A stretch of DNA of 64,000 nt from Phellopilus nigrolimitatus (GCA_021029095.1 JAJOHG010000002.1:806001-870000), one strand, 5' to 3'. Shown: positions 1 to 11,825, counted from the stretch's first letter. The notes: generated from the sequence alone by a model not told the origin. Program-made: numbers and translations.

Positions 1-384
1 TAGTTACAGTTACATTTTTTGGATCTGGGCGCAAATGACGACGCGGTCAAGACAAGACAGGGGCAAGACACGGGAAGGGCGCCGGCATGATGGACGAGCG
101 TCCGTTAAAGATGAAAATGAAGAAAGGAAAGCTGCGATGCGAGCCAAGGACGGTCGCCGAGAGTATGGGGTTTATATACGCATGAAGGATTTAAAAAAGA
201 ATAGTAAATGAGACGGGAGACGGACACCGATAAATGGAGGCGAGACAGAGAGAAAAGAAACATGGAAGTCGGAGCCGTGAACAAGATGAGCGCATATCGA
301 AGCACTAAGAGAACGCTGAGGAAACCCGAAGACGTCCGTTAATGCTGTCAGCAACTGTGGAACCACACAAACGCTGTGCTAACC
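1..384. other. intergenic, no gene seen
   Basis: This is the 3' flank of the glycine-rich RNA-binding gene, whose stop codon is at 385-387. The short open frames on both strands lack domain similarity and coding character. I see nothing else that can be supported. Confidence 0.5.
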
Positions 385-1405
385 TCAGTAGCCGCCACCG
401 CCCTGTTGGTAGCCTCCACCACCGTAGCCTCCCTGCTGAGGGTAGCCTCCGCCGTAACCTCCGAAGCCGGGAGCTAAAGCGTCGCATCAGAATAGACTTC
501 CAAATGCTAAAAATCCTTCACTCACCACCAGCGTTGTATCCACCAGCACCTTAATCAATAAACATTCGCTCGTCAGACCTAATGCAAACATCAGAATAAG
601 GAGAAACTAACCGTAACCTCCTCCACCGCCACTGAAGCCCCCACCGCCTATACCACAAAAACAGTAAAATTTAACATCACAGCAATAAAATCGTTAGGCG
701 CTTACCGTAGCCGGCCTGACCTCCAGGGGCAGGATAACCTCCCCCTCCGCCTCCTCCTAACATACCGACGTCAATTTTGCATCCTCTAGAATGCTTGTGA
801 TTGTCGCTGTCTTACCACCTGCCTGGCCACCTGTCGGACGGGCATTCGCAAAATTGACCTTAATGCGCCTGCCCTCGAACTCCTGTTCGTTGAGAGTGTT
901 TATGGCGTTGGTCGCCTCTGGCTCATTACTGAAAGTCACAAAGCCGAAGCCACGGGAACGGCCGGTATCGCGGTCGCGCATGACGATGGCCTGTGGGGCA
1001 CGCATATAGCGAACAAACAAAAAAAAGACACAGACGCGTGTTAATTAACGGCGACGGGTCATCCAACAATATTGTTTTATGTGGAATTATCTCAGTGAAT
1101 CACAGAATCGACGAGAGACTAAAGAGCGCGCACGTCAAGAACCTGACCATAGTCGGAGAAAGCCTAGACGTGCAGAAGCATATGCGAGCACGGGAAAAAA
1201 AAGGCAAAACAAAATCACGATTCACGACGGAGACACGGAAACGAGAGCGCGGCACAGCAGACTGACTTTACGCAGGGTGTCATCGGTTGTATTCCAGGAC
1301 AAATTGCTATACATGCGGAGAACGCATCAGTCGAGGGATCCCATGTGAGGGAACGCCCCTGAGAGGACGATGAAGTACCGACCCGACGTAAACTTTTGCG
1401 GCCAT
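385..1405 (-). CDS. glycine-rich RRM RNA-binding protein
   Basis: Small single-RRM protein of the cold-inducible/glycine-rich type, expected to bind RNA in nucleus or cytoplasm. I reconstruct eight exons on the minus strand: 1383-1405, 1267-1306, 1134-1163, 816-990, 706-756, 612-647, 526-549 and 385-473. They join in phase to 468 nt, 155 residues plus stop. The N-terminus MAAKVYVGNLSW carries RNP2, and RGFGFVTF is RNP1. From about residue 88 the tail is nearly all Gly, Tyr, Gln and Pro (GGYGGGGYQQGGGGY and similar). The start at 1405 is chosen because it puts RNP2 directly after a four-residue leader, as in the family. Several exons are only 23-40 nt, so simple open-frame searches see only the RNP1 exon. 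A TATA-like TATATAAGA lies about 115 bp upstream. The domain is certain; the splice borders are inferred from GT/AG and phase. Confidence 0.88.
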
Positions 1406-1962
1406 GATGTGCTATGCTACACGGGACGAGCGAACGGCGAGGAAAGGGGAACGGGACTGGGACGGGAGGAGGTGGGGGACGGAAGAGAGATGGGAGTTGG
1501 GGTGGAAGAGAGCGTGGGCGTCTTATATAGGAGGGCGGTGCAAGCCGAGAACAGGTGAGACATGACCCTGGGATCTTCGCTGGCCCAGAACAGCCCACCC
1601 CTGCTTCCACTGCTTCCCTGCCCGCTTCCCCGTACGCCCGCTGCCGCTGCCGTTACACCCTCGTTTTCTAATGTAGGCAATTATAATCTTTATTGCCTTC
1701 CAACAAATTAACTTAATCCTCCCTAATCAATATACGCTAGCAACGAACTTATGTATACACGATCCGGATCATGTTGAAGACTAATGATGATGATGAGAAT
1801 GAATCCGTGTGGTCGAGAATGAAAAATGGAAAACAAGCTGCGCATGATGAAAGATGGAGAAGGAAAACAGAAACAAAAAGAGAGAAGAAACAGTAGTCGT
1901 CGCGGTCGTGAAATAGAGATTAGAATAGAACAGCCCCAAGTCTCTGGCGGTCGAGGCACGCC
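1406..1962. other. promoter of RRM gene and 3' flank of ABC transporter
   Basis: Gap between the RRM start codon (1405) and the ABC transporter stop (1963), both genes on the minus strand. Besides the TATA-like box at 1521-1529 I see no coding sequence. Open frames here are pyrimidine-rich low-complexity translations. Confidence 0.5.
1521..1529 (-). promoter_or_regulatory. TATA-like box of the RRM gene
   Basis: Read on the minus strand the sequence is TATATAAGA, about 115 bp upstream of the inferred start codon at 1405. Position and sequence fit a fungal TATA element; there is no other evidence. Confidence 0.45.
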
Positions 1963-4900
1963 TCATTTGCCCATGGATAGCCTCTTCTTCAGCTTCTCTC
2001 TCCTATCCTTCAGCTTCTTCCCCTCGTTCAGGCTCGCGGCGGGACTTTCGCCCTCCCCACGGGCACTCCCCTCCCCACGGACACTACTGTCGTCTTTGCC
2101 ATCCTTCGTCTTGTCGTCCTTGGCCACCTGCGAACCAGGCACAGACGACACGGATCCCTGACGCTTTCCAACAAGCGACACCCTCCTTGCAAAGCGCTGG
2201 AAGTTCTGCGATGCCGTACGCTTCCGCCTCGGCTCCGCAGACGGGTCTGGCGTGCCACTCCGAGCAGGAGGCTGCACACTCTCGTCAAAGGTCACACCCG
2301 GCGTTGGTTGAGATGTAGCGCTAGGCTCCTGTCCATGCTCGTATTCAGGATCATCGGACGACGGGAACGAAATAGGTGCGCCGGGGAAAGCGACGGGCGC
2401 CGCGGACGGGAAAGCAACAGGTGCATCAGGCGCAGCAGCGGGTGCCGGAGCGTGCTCAACAACAGGTGCATCCTCCGCTGGCTCCGATGCTGCAACCGCA
2501 GCAAACGTCTCGGCGGTACTATTATCCTTTGTATCCGTCTCGGCAGGTGCAGCATTCGTCGGTTCAACTTCAGTTACAGCCTCCGACTCTGGGGCGGTCC
2601 GCGGCACGCTGACCTCTTCTTGAGTAGCAGGCTCCGACACGGGTTCAAATTCAGAGCCGGCAGCAGTGCCAGCTCTCGACGCCTCAACGTCGGGGCCTTT
2701 CCCAGGTTGCTCCACAGAATAACCAGTGACCTCCTTCTTGCCGTCGAAAGGCGGTTCCTCTGCACGGATCTGGTCTGCCCACATGGTGGCAAAGATGCCA
2801 TTCTTCTCCAGAAGCTCGCGGTGGCTACCTTGTTCCACAATCTGACCATCTCTTAGAACCAAAATCCTAGAAAACGCAGAAGAGCAAGGTTTAGCAAGGA
2901 ACAGCGGTGATTAAAGCATTACGTACACATCCGCCGATGCAATGGTCTAAAGTTATGGAATGTATTCATATTAGAACTTGGATAGTGTAACAAACAGATT
3001 TTACTCACAGACAAACGGTGAGCAATAGACAACGATGAACGTCCCCGTACGAGGTTCTGCAGTGCCTTCTGAATATCCTTTTCTGTGGACGTATCTAACG
3101 CACTAATTTGCAAATGGGAAGACGAATGAGATTAGCTCTTAAGATCCAGGCAGAACTTAAGCGTAATGCCGAAACTCTAACTTACCTGGTCGCCTCATCG
3201 AGCAACAGAACAGGTGGGTTTTTGAGAAGAGTCCGGGCGATAGCCACACGCTGCTTCTCCCCACCGCTCAATCGCACACCGCGCTCGCCGACCTTCGTAT
3301 CGTATCCATCTGGGAAAGACATGATCCTGTCGTGCATTTGCGCAGCCTTTGCAGCTGCTTCGATCTCTTCATGAGAAGCGCCAAACTTGCCATAACTTTC
3401 AAAAACAGCATCAGTGCGTAAACTCAAAACTAGTTGCGCAATTGTACTCACCCGACATTGTATGCGATGCTGGCGTTGAACAGAACAGAATCCTGGGGCA
3501 CGACGCCAATAGCCTTGCGGAGAGAAAGTTGCGTAACATCCCGAATATCCTGACCATCAATAAGAATCCTACCCCCGCCTTCCTTTAAGTCATAGAAACG
3601 GTACAGAAGACGAAGAACAGTGGATTTCCCAGACCCAGATTCGCCCACTAGTGCAACTGAAGAGCCTTTTGGAACTTTGAAGGAAACGCCATTCAAAGCG
3701 GTAGTTCGTCCATCGTAAGAGAAGGATACGTTATCTGCATTCGATGAATAAAGTGTTAACGCTCTTGTCGTCATAAGCTTGAAATAGACGCACCGAATTC
3801 AATTTCACCATCGTCAACGACCAAATCTGGAGCGCCTGGTTTGTCATTCACTTCCGTCGGCTCCTCCAGAAGCTTCATGAGACGTTCGGTATCAACCAAG
3901 CTCGTGTTAATTGATCTGTACACATAGCCGAGTTGATTGAGAGGACCATACAGCTGGGGACCAAGTTAAATTTCCAGCCGGAAGGTTGGCTAAGTAGTCT
4001 TGCAACTCACCTGGCCGAGATATGTAATGAAAATAACAAATTCGCTCGGGCGCGAAATTCCATTGGTCACGCGGAGGGCTACAAGCATGCCACCAACGAG
4101 GAATCCGATTGTCTATGAAGTGAAATTATAAATTCAACCTAAGTAGGCCCGTTTACTTTTTGTATCCGCTACATACCATCAATAAATTCTGGACGAGGTT
4201 GAGGAGATTGAGTGACGCTAAAAGAGTCGAAAGAAATCAGTGAGACCCTAATCAGACATCTGACTTCTTTAAACGTACCAATGACACGGTACTCCAGAGA
4301 CTGGTAATCCTTGATTGCGTTGGCGTAGCGCTCGCCCTCGTATGCCTCTCCTCCGAAGTACTTAACGGTCTCATAGTTCAAAAGGCAATCCGTATGAATA
4401 CCACGAGTGATCTGATATGCGTTAGAAATGGTTGCCAGTGATGAGCGCGATGAACTCACAATGTCTCTGTCATTCATCTGGCGCCTGATGCGAGTACGCC
4501 AGGTGGTGAGAGAAACCTAAAGAACAACACGTGTGAGCCAGTCAGTCACAAGCGATGGTTGCACACACTAACGCTTGCTGTAACTATTAGAAAACATGTC
4601 AGGAAGTTATCGCAGTCACGCATGGATGCAAAACGCACTATATCCAAAAATCACAAATGCGACGAGGATTGCAAGCTCCCAGTCGAACTTCCATACGAAG
4701 ACACCCAGTGCCACGAAAATATCGATGAAAGTTGGGAGAATGTTAAACAACAAGAGCTCGAAGACACGGTTGATTGCGGCACCACGGTCAAGAATTCGCA
4801 GAATCTCGCCCGTCTTCCGGCGCGTGTGGAAAGAGAGTGAAAGGGATAGAAGGTGATTAAACGTCATTTGAGACATTTCTGTACCACTATCAGAGATTAT

Positions 4901-6428
4901 CCAGCATATATGGACCGTGAATGCATACCGCGATCAGAATACTGCATGACCGATGCCCATAGAGTCTAAATCATAACCATTCAGCACAATCGTTAAGCAA
5001 GTCGAGTTAAATAAAAAGACTCACGTCGCGCAGGGCGCCCAGCCCGCCGCTTCCTTGCAAAAAGCGAAGCCCCACATACGCCATGAGGTAAGGCCAGAAA
5101 GAGCGCGAATCCGACGAAGGATTGCCTGATCCATACTGGCTTTCGAAAATGTCCACAATTGTACCAAATGTGAGCGGTACCGCGACATTGACAACGCGCC
5201 CAACAAGAAGCACAAGCACGCTAAGTAGCTATAAATGACGTCATCAATAACGAGCCGTGACCTCGAAAATTGAAACTCAGCGTACGGCGAGAAACTGCAA
5301 CGAGGCGATCCCAGTGGGCCAAAGGAAAGGTGCAAGCTTCTTAATGCGACGGTACAGCTCTCCCCAAGTGGGATTTTCAACCTTAACCACGTCAGGGGAT
5401 TGAATCTTTGTCGCAGAAGACGACGGCTTCAAAGACTACACATTTCAAACAAATCAGTAACTCTCAACATATGCAAATAAGACAGAATGTACCTGCAAAA
5501 CGTCTTGCGCCTCACTGGGCGAAGGTGTATGCGACCGTGTAATTGTTCCGATAGTCGGAGCGAGCGAACGCGCTCCCCCAAATGTACCGTACGCAGACTG
5601 ACCATTGACGTTGCTTGTGCTTAGGCCTTGACTCGCCAAAGCGCCATCTTCTGCGGGAACAAGCAGACTTGTGTCTTCCGCAGTGGCTACGCTTACAACA
5701 CCGCCATCCGTTTGACGAACTTCAGAAGCAGACACGTAGTTCACACGCGGCAGGGCGAGCGCAGGGTACAATGGAATGAGAACCAGTAAGCGAAAAGAGG
5801 AAAGAACGAGTGGATGAGGACCGCGAAGTTTGTAGACTTTGGTAGCTCAGGTATTCCTGGGGCCGCTAATGGTATAGAGAATAGAACATCAGTCTCGCGC
5901 ACGACCGAGAAAAGATGATAACACGTGTTACGACGTACGCTTACTACGAAATTCCACCGACGAGGCGATGAGAACGACTTCAATGATAGTGCCAACAAGT
6001 GCTAAAACAGCCCAGAACTTCGGTCGTTTCTTAGTCCATACTGCCACTCCCTGGGACTCCTTCCAGACGCCAAGAACAGCGAGGAAACCCGATGCCAGTA
6101 GCCCAACAACAGCCTCAAAATCCAGACCGCTCCATTGAGCACGCCGCCAATCATGAGAAGGAGTTCCCTGCCAAGTTTTGCTCAGGACCGAATGCAGAAC
6201 AAGGGCAAAGCCGTCGAGGAAATAGGTCAACGCGACCAGAGACAGAATTGAGAGAATGAAAGACCTGCGCGGAGTTGTGACTGCAACTACGACAGATGTG
6301 ATAGGAGATGGAGATGCTCCCGTATGCGTGACTTTTACGGCGACAAGAGAGAGGGATGTCGCGAGAAGGGCGACGGGGAAGGCAAGTCGAACGGCAAACA
6401 GTGCCTGAAGCACATCCTGAGCAGCCAT
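1963..6428 (-). CDS. Atm1/HMT1-type ABC half-transporter
   Basis: Multi-exon ABC transporter of the ABCB6/HMT1 (heavy-metal tolerance) branch, likely moving glutathione- or phytochelatin-like conjugates across a vacuolar or other internal membrane. In order: N-terminal membrane segments (5928-6428 exon, then the exon around 5454-5850), a linker rich in Ser/Ala/Gly, the ABC membrane domain (about 4170-5390), and the nucleotide-binding domain. The membrane domain carries [13 protein letters not shown], the hallmark of Atm1/HMT1 proteins. The ATPase has Walker [11 protein letters not shown]-loop VPQDSVLFN, signature [13 protein letters not shown], Walker [10 protein letters not shown]-loop SALDT and H-loop IAHRLS. 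The last exon adds about 270 residues of Pro/Ala/Glu/Ser-rich, probably disordered sequence ending in a basic stretch. The protein is roughly 1,200 residues. The start MAAQDVLQ at 6428 opens directly into the first membrane segment. The transported substrate is inference from the family. Confidence 0.9.
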
Positions 6429-6642
6429 AGTCGTCGACGTCGTTGTCGGGACGGTGACGGACAGTGCTCGAGGACGGAAGGCGTCGGGAAGAAATCTAAT
6501 CGTTGAGGAGAGTCGTGAAAGTCGTGGTCGTGAGCAAGCAGCGTGTTGCAGGGGGCAATCCGCTTATGTACCCGCTGCCGAGCTCGCTTGACCTCGTTGA
6601 CCATCACATTCTAGCACATTTTATCGGTAAGTATTTTTTCTC

Positions 6643-7161
6643 CTATCTTTTTTGTTCGCTAGCAGCAACATTAAAATTCTCGGAGTTTACGTCTTGCGCA
6701 TAATCAGAGATTAGAACATGTTCGATTTTTCGGCAGCCTGTGCAATTTACAGGCACGCATTTCTCTTCTACGCCGTAGCCGCGTCTGTACTGGTCAGCAC
6801 CCTGATCCAGCCCACGCAAGATGTCCTCCAGTCCACTTCGCACGCTGTCAATCCTTGCACCTTGACTGTCTACATGGCCGTGGTGGAGGAGTCTAATCGC
6901 TGCTCTCGCCTCACGTACATAGTCGAACGACCGCGTCACTAGTCGATCTGAATCCTGCTCGTCCAGATGGTCTGACGATGATTCTAAAATAGTGGAGCTC
7001 GCGACGGCTTTCGTCTTCATATCCTGGTCATGGGTTGAAGAAGACGGCAGAAATGCAGAAAACTCAATACCCGAAGCACGGAGGACAGCGAGGTCTTGGA
7101 GCGTGTCGCTGAGAGGAAGCGGCTTCGTGTCTGCGGACCTAGACGACGTAGGTGCGGGCAT
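6643..7161 (-). CDS. hypothetical protein, 172 aa
   Basis: Single-exon open frame starting MPAPTSSRSADTKPLPLSDT. I do not recognise it. The first 80 residues are Ser/Asp-rich; residues about 75-125 (RLVTRSFDYVREARAAIRLL and the following segment to about GLEDILRGL) look helical and amphipathic, compatible with a short coiled coil. There is no signal peptide or membrane segment. It lies divergently spaced about 215 bp upstream of the ABC transporter start, same strand. The composition is protein-like rather than a shadow, but there is no family support; an unspliced intron near the end is possible. Confidence 0.5.
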   Translation of the reverse strand: MPAPTSSRSADTKPLPLSDTLQDLAVLRASGIEFSAFLPSSSTHDQDMKTKAVASSTILESSSDHLDEQDSDRLVTRSFDYVREARAAIRLLHHGHVDSQGARIDSVRSGLEDILRGLDQGADQYRRGYGVEEKCVPVNCTGCRKIEHVLISDYAQDVNSENFNVAASEQKR

Positions 7162-8198
7162 TTTACAACTGGCCTGAGTGACGTCGTCAGTAATGGTGAT
7201 ATTGCCTAAGGTGTCAGCCCTAACGTTGTACCTCTGAGTTTCTCTCTTTCTTACGGTCGTCGTCGTCGATGTTCAGGAAGTGTACTCAGTCATCGCTCTA
7301 CTTGCCAAATCCAGCACTATTTGGTATCAACATTTGGTTCTATCCGTCGGGGCCCAACGATGACAGACGATGCTCGATTGACGCAATTGAAAGCCACCTT
7401 GCTCTGTCACAATGTTACTGACTGATATTTCGTCGCTTCAATAACACCTATGGTGCCATCTCGCTGAGTATGTCCTTGATTAGCACTGGTATATCCACTT
7501 GGTATTTGTCGGCATGCAAGCCTGCTAGACGGTATCAAAGCGTCGTCTTAGCTCGCACTAAATGAAAGGGTGATAACAAAATACTCGCAAATAATTAATT
7601 CTATTTACTACAGGTCACGTCTTTTACTTGTTACTCCACACCAGTTTTCGACCGACGCTTAACATGCGCTGCCCGTTTGGAGCCGTCCAGCATTCAAAAA
7701 TGCACAGCTCGCCTGGGTTCTCAATGGTCGATCTCGTTCTCCGCTCTGGGGGCGATTTGTACGCACTGGATTCAAGCATTCCTGTTTGCTAGTATGTCTC
7801 GCTCCGTTGTTCTCCACGTGCACGGCATGTCGACAATTTTACGATGGCCGCTCAACCATTATCAACGTGATCTGATTCATCACTTCGAGCCAGCAGACGA
7901 CGAACATCGATTCCTTGCAACTGAAATAGTATATCAAGTGTTTGTATTGAATCCTGAAGGCGAGAGTGAAGATGAATTCGGAAACTTGACATAGGCCACA
8001 AATGAGCTACTTTCAGATCAAGGGATCTCCGAGTCTCATACTACCTTCCTTTTAGTGGCAGAGCTCACATTCCATTCCGTCGACCATTCGCGCTGAGCGC
8101 GTTGTTGTCACCTGTTTGTGTGAGGCGCGTCAAGCTTCATTGACATCGTGTCCAACAAAAGTCACTCTTTAGCTCCGTCACGATATCGGAAAAACAAT
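7162..8198. other. intergenic with weak coding-like ORF at 7677-7994
   Basis: Mostly without clear coding sequence. An ORF at 7677-7994 (+) ends in an acidic segment FVLNPEGESEDEFGNLT that reads like a real C-terminus. A second overlapping frame starting at 7664 (MRCPFGAVQHSKMH) is also coding-like and meets a GT donor near 7791. I could not join these into one gene, so I do not call a CDS. Confidence 0.3.
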
Positions 8199-8912
8199 AT
8201 GGCAGACAACTACGGTCGCTCTCGTTTTTATATGCTCAACGGCACTAGCACAACATTTGAAGTTTTCTGCGACAACGAAGAAATGTAAGTATCCCCACTT
8301 TTCCGTACTAGAGTTCAGTTTTCTTATGTATTTGCAGAGTTCTTCTCCTCAGGAAGATATGTGAATAAGGCGGGGAGCCCGCGACGGAAAGTATAAGTTG
8401 TCTACGAAGAAGAGGCGGCAGTCCGACTGCATTACCTCGGCGCGATGGTCGGAAGATATGGATAGACGGTGTATCGGGCGAGGCGCTACGCGCTCGACGA
8501 CACTATTGCAGGAACGCTTACGATAAAGTGACGAAAGATGAGCCACGAGTCCGATCGTCGTGCTGAAGCTGCTCGTGATGGGCCAGGTAGTGCAGTCAGA
8601 GAATTTAAGGAGACTATTATCCCACAGCGTGTCCTAGGTGTCGATACTGCACCCATGTTGGTCATACATCGACCCGCAGCTGTGTTTCCGCTTATACCAA
8701 GAGGTGACTTTCGCCGCCCTACTCGGCTACATTTCAAATGTAGCATTGAAAAAGTCCAACATAATATGTAGTGCAGAAAGAGAAAACATACAGCGCGGAG
8801 CTCAGTAGAAGTTCAAGATGAGGAAGATGAGCCGTCTTCAGTGAAAACTAGTAGTCAAGCAGCTGAGGCAAGACCAGTTAATTGGACTCATATCTCCAAG
8901 ATGCTTGAGTAA
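8199..8912 (+). pseudogene. unresolved small gene, possibly broken
   Basis: Exon 1 starts MADNYGRSRFYMLNGTSTTF and ends at a good donor (GTAAGT, 8286). The next exon after TTTGCAG reaches a stop within about ten codons in the phase set by exon 1. Coding-like segments follow in other frames: VYEEEAAVRLHYLGAMVGRYG near 8396-8460, an ORF at 8538-8771 containing GVDTAPMLVIHRPAAVFPLI, and a last exon with SSVEVQDEEDEPSSVKTSS, ending ISKMLE at about 8912. Together they suggest one basidiomycete gene that is either frame-broken or spliced in a way I cannot fix. No function is assigned. Confidence 0.35.
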
Positions 8913-9026
8913 CGAAGAGATGCTTACTGCTCGGTGGTAAATTTGTTGACTAAACCGATTAGCGGCAACGTGCGGAACGTGTGCCGCGATCGTCGGGCGT
9001 CACGTCTTTAGTCTAAAACTATCATC

Positions 9027-10761
9027 ATGTCAAACAACGCTCTGCCGCAAGTTCCGACGGCCTCGTCGTCCTCGTCGGCGAACACTCAGCGCATACACCA
9101 TCAGCAGCAGCCGGCAGGCAATATCTACTCCTTTTCCGTGCACCAGCCGTACACGAACTGGCCATTACATGCTTCGACGGCAGCCCCGTATGCGCCCTCA
9201 TGGTACGCGATGCCAGCCCAGTCGTACGGCCCGCCAAAGACATACCGCGAGAATTCAACGCAGACGCGTCTTCCAGGAGATGAAGGGGTGAAAAGCGGAG
9301 CTGGGAAGGGGAAGGGAAAAGAGAATGCAGAGAGACCGCCGTTGCAGTACAAAAGGCATTGGGACGCGGCGCTCAGCAAATTCTTGAAATGCGCAGGACT
9401 GTTCCAAGCGCTGTCTGGGCTGCACGAGGACATGTTGCTACTTAACGTTGATTGGGAACGAGAACAGTTGCATGCAGCGCTACAGGCGTTCGTGAAAGAC
9501 ATTTCGGTGGGTGCGTGCTCTAATATGGTTGTCTGTGTGCACGTCCCTGAACGCGGAATCGCTATGAATTAGGATATTGAAACCGAAAAAGACAGCGTTC
9601 TTGTTAAACAGCCCCTAGACGAGCGCAAGCTGGAGTACGTGCATACGCAGAATGGGACCGAAGCTCAATCACCTTCGACTGTATGCATCTTGACTTTCGT
9701 TTTAGTGTCAGGACTACTTACAGATCACTCAACAATTTAGGTCGCCAAGTCGGTCTCGCGGCTCCTTCGGCAGTCACGGAAGCGCAACGATGCCTCGAAT
9801 CGTGCTGAATTCCTAAAATCACATGCGGAGAAGCGCCGTAGACTGACTGAACTAGGCGAGCCATCGTCAGCATCGCCTACTGTCGCTGCTGCCAGCGAAG
9901 CAGAGCAACCCAGTCAGACTCAACCCCAGGGTAAGTCGATAGAGACAAGGCTTGTGCAATTATTTATCCGGATGTCATAGATGCTAGTGGAGTGTCTGGG
10001 TCCGCCGACGACAACATCGTATCTTGCGCCCGAACCGACGCTAAGCCGCAGAACAGAGATCTTCAAATGAAATATGACATTGCGAAGAACGAAGACGGAC
10101 CACTCAGACGTACTATGAAGCAAGCCGACCAAGGCAAGGGGACGGATCCTGCTATCAAAAGTTCAGGAAAGCGGAAGGCATCCGGAGACGAATTCGGTGT
10201 GGGAGCAAGCGCTTTTGCAAAACAGCATCTCGACTTCGGAGAGCGCTTTGGGAATATTGAAGCCCATGTTGCCGTACGCTACGGTGAGTTATTCACGGAT
10301 ATGTTTCAGCGTTGCACTGCTACAATTGTTTTTATAGTCCCATCCCCTCCGCGCTCCTTGCACGATCGCTTGAAATTTCTGGAAGACCACATCATAAAGC
10401 TCGAGAGGGAGTACCCTCCATGGGCGGCTCTACACTTCAGTCAACCGAACCGAGGTGTAAGTTTCTAATTGCATTGCCTTCTTTATTATATATGATTTCT
10501 TTCTTTCTCCATGGGACGCAACAGTGGCCACCTCCGCCGCGCCTCACACCCATTATTGTGCCTCCGCATCTCGCATCTTGGGACTCTCGGCTCAGCAGCT
10601 CTGGTGATTTCCCTTCCACGTCCATTGCGAGCGACGGCCAAAATACGCTCCCAAAGGCTGGCACCGGTGCGAAAAGTGCGAAAATGAAACCGATTCAATC
10701 GAGTTTACATCGCGCGGTGATGGAGAAACTTGAAATCCAACGTGCTATGGGTGACTTGTAA
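9027..10761 (+). CDS. hypothetical protein with conserved C-terminal LEREYPPW block
   Basis: Six exons join in phase: 9027-9506, 9573-9680, 9741-9930, 9981-10283, 10338-10456 and 10525-10761 (478 residues). The N-terminal 100 residues are Ser/Gln/Pro/Tyr-rich and probably disordered. A helical segment follows (about residues 110-160, FLKCAGLFQALSGLHEDMLL). The middle is charged, with KRKASGDE. Near the C-terminus a dense, apparently conserved block contains LHDRLKFLEDHIIKLEREYP and PPWAALHFSQPNRGWPPPP. The short helix followed by an aromatic/Pro segment resembles the C-terminal region of MBIP-like chromatin-complex subunits, but I hold that only as a weak suggestion. No signal peptide or membrane segment, so it is likely cytoplasmic or nuclear. 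Gene existence is well supported by five consistent introns; function is unknown. Confidence 0.72.
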
Positions 10762-10969
10762 GCACGGTTTGGGCGTATTGATCTCCGGATATAAGTTATT
10801 CGAGGACTAATTCGTATATAACACTGCTTCTGTACGCGCTAAGTGTTCGCGAATGAGGATGGGTAATTTGAGACTGGCTAAAGAGCAAAGTCCAAGTTAT
10901 TTGACACGGTAGCTCAGGTTAGGACTAGTCGGCAAACCGATTCTGCGTTCGTTAATTAGAACATAGCTG
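10762..10969. other. 3' flank, nothing seen
   Basis: AT-richer sequence between the hypothetical gene and the first repeat copy. No coding or structural signal was found. Confidence 0.4.
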
Positions 10970-11545
10970 AAAGGTAGAAAGAAAAGGCCATAGGCAGATT
11001 TTGTCAGACGAATGGGCTGTTTCGAGAAGTATATAAAGCGAAATTTAACGAAAAGTCACGGCCATGGTGGCATGGCGGTTTGGGTGCTTGAACTGATTGC
11101 GGATCTGAAGGTGGCTGGATCGAATTCGGCGCGTGCCCGAAGACCATTATCTATGTGACAGCAACTTACCCGTGCCCAGGTTCTCCTTTTTTGACGCTTC
11201 AACTATTTTTCACACCGTCTTTTATTTCCCTTATTTTTCCTTTCGTTCGAGAACCGAGCGCAGGATAGATGGAAGTATTTCTACTAGTAACACAGTTCGG
11301 CGGAACAAATTTGCGACCTAATTAGGTTTCACATATATTCGTCTTCAGATATTCTGTCGCTGCAACCTCCTCATTTTTCCCTGAGCAAACTATTTAGCAG
11401 CGCCTTGTCTAGAACTAGCAGATATGAGCATTAAGCTTGAGGTTTGAGACCTCGTCGTCGTTGCTAGAGAAAAATGGTCCAGCGTCACCGATTCTCTTTG
11501 AGATGGACCGCGGGCTGTAAACAAACCATGCCAATGGCCCTGCTC
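10970..11545 (+). repeat. dispersed repeat R, copy A (Pol III-like head)
   Basis: First of several related copies (see 14802, 26230, 31195). It begins with a segment containing GCAGATTTTGTCAGACGAAT, then TATATAAAGCG. A tRNA-like head follows: A-box-like TGGCGGTTTGG and B-box-like GGATCGAATTC about 45 bp apart, and then a body with GACAGCAACTTACCCGTGCC. Internal A and B boxes suggest RNA polymerase III transcription and a SINE-like origin; that is inference. No transposase or reverse transcriptase is encoded. The far end overlaps sequence (GTAAACAAACCAT) shared by all copies. Confidence 0.7.
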
Positions 11546-11751
11546 GATACAAATCGATGCGGCTATCCGTACACGGACTACGGCCATACTTCGTGAATGC
11601 ATGTCCATTATGGCACCGCGCGGACGTCGCGTCAGGCGCCTTACCTTTTATATGTAAGAGGGAGAGAGGAGCCCACCCGGCGCAGTAAAAATAAAAATCC
11701 GTTTCGTGTCCCACACTGAGGAAAAACATGTACCATCACCTTATACATACT

Positions 11752-11825
11752 TAGCAACAACTGGTATCGATCCAGTGACCTCAAGGTTATGAGCCTTGCG
11801 CGCAAAAACACTGCGCCATGCCGCT
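11752..11825 (-). tRNA. initiator-like tRNA-Met(CAT), or relic
   Basis: A 74-nt cloverleaf can be drawn on the minus strand. The acceptor AGCGGCA pairs with TGTTGCT, with A1-T72 and a discriminator A. The D stem is GCGC/GCGC, the anticodon stem CAAGG/CCTTG around CTCATAA (anticodon CAT), and the T stem ACTGG/CCAGT around ATCGATA. The A at position 54 and the A1-T72 pair are initiator features. The D loop reads AGTGTTTTT, lacking the normal GG pair, so function is doubtful. It lies inside arm 1 between the CNT gene and repeat R. The arm 2 copy has the reverse pattern of damage. Confidence 0.6.

Noticed and set aside
5741..5998. Frame conflict in the ABC transporter exon near 5750-5860
   Set aside because: Using the acceptor after CCTGAG near 5850 gives one continuous frame ([15 protein letters not shown] and onward), so no break exists.
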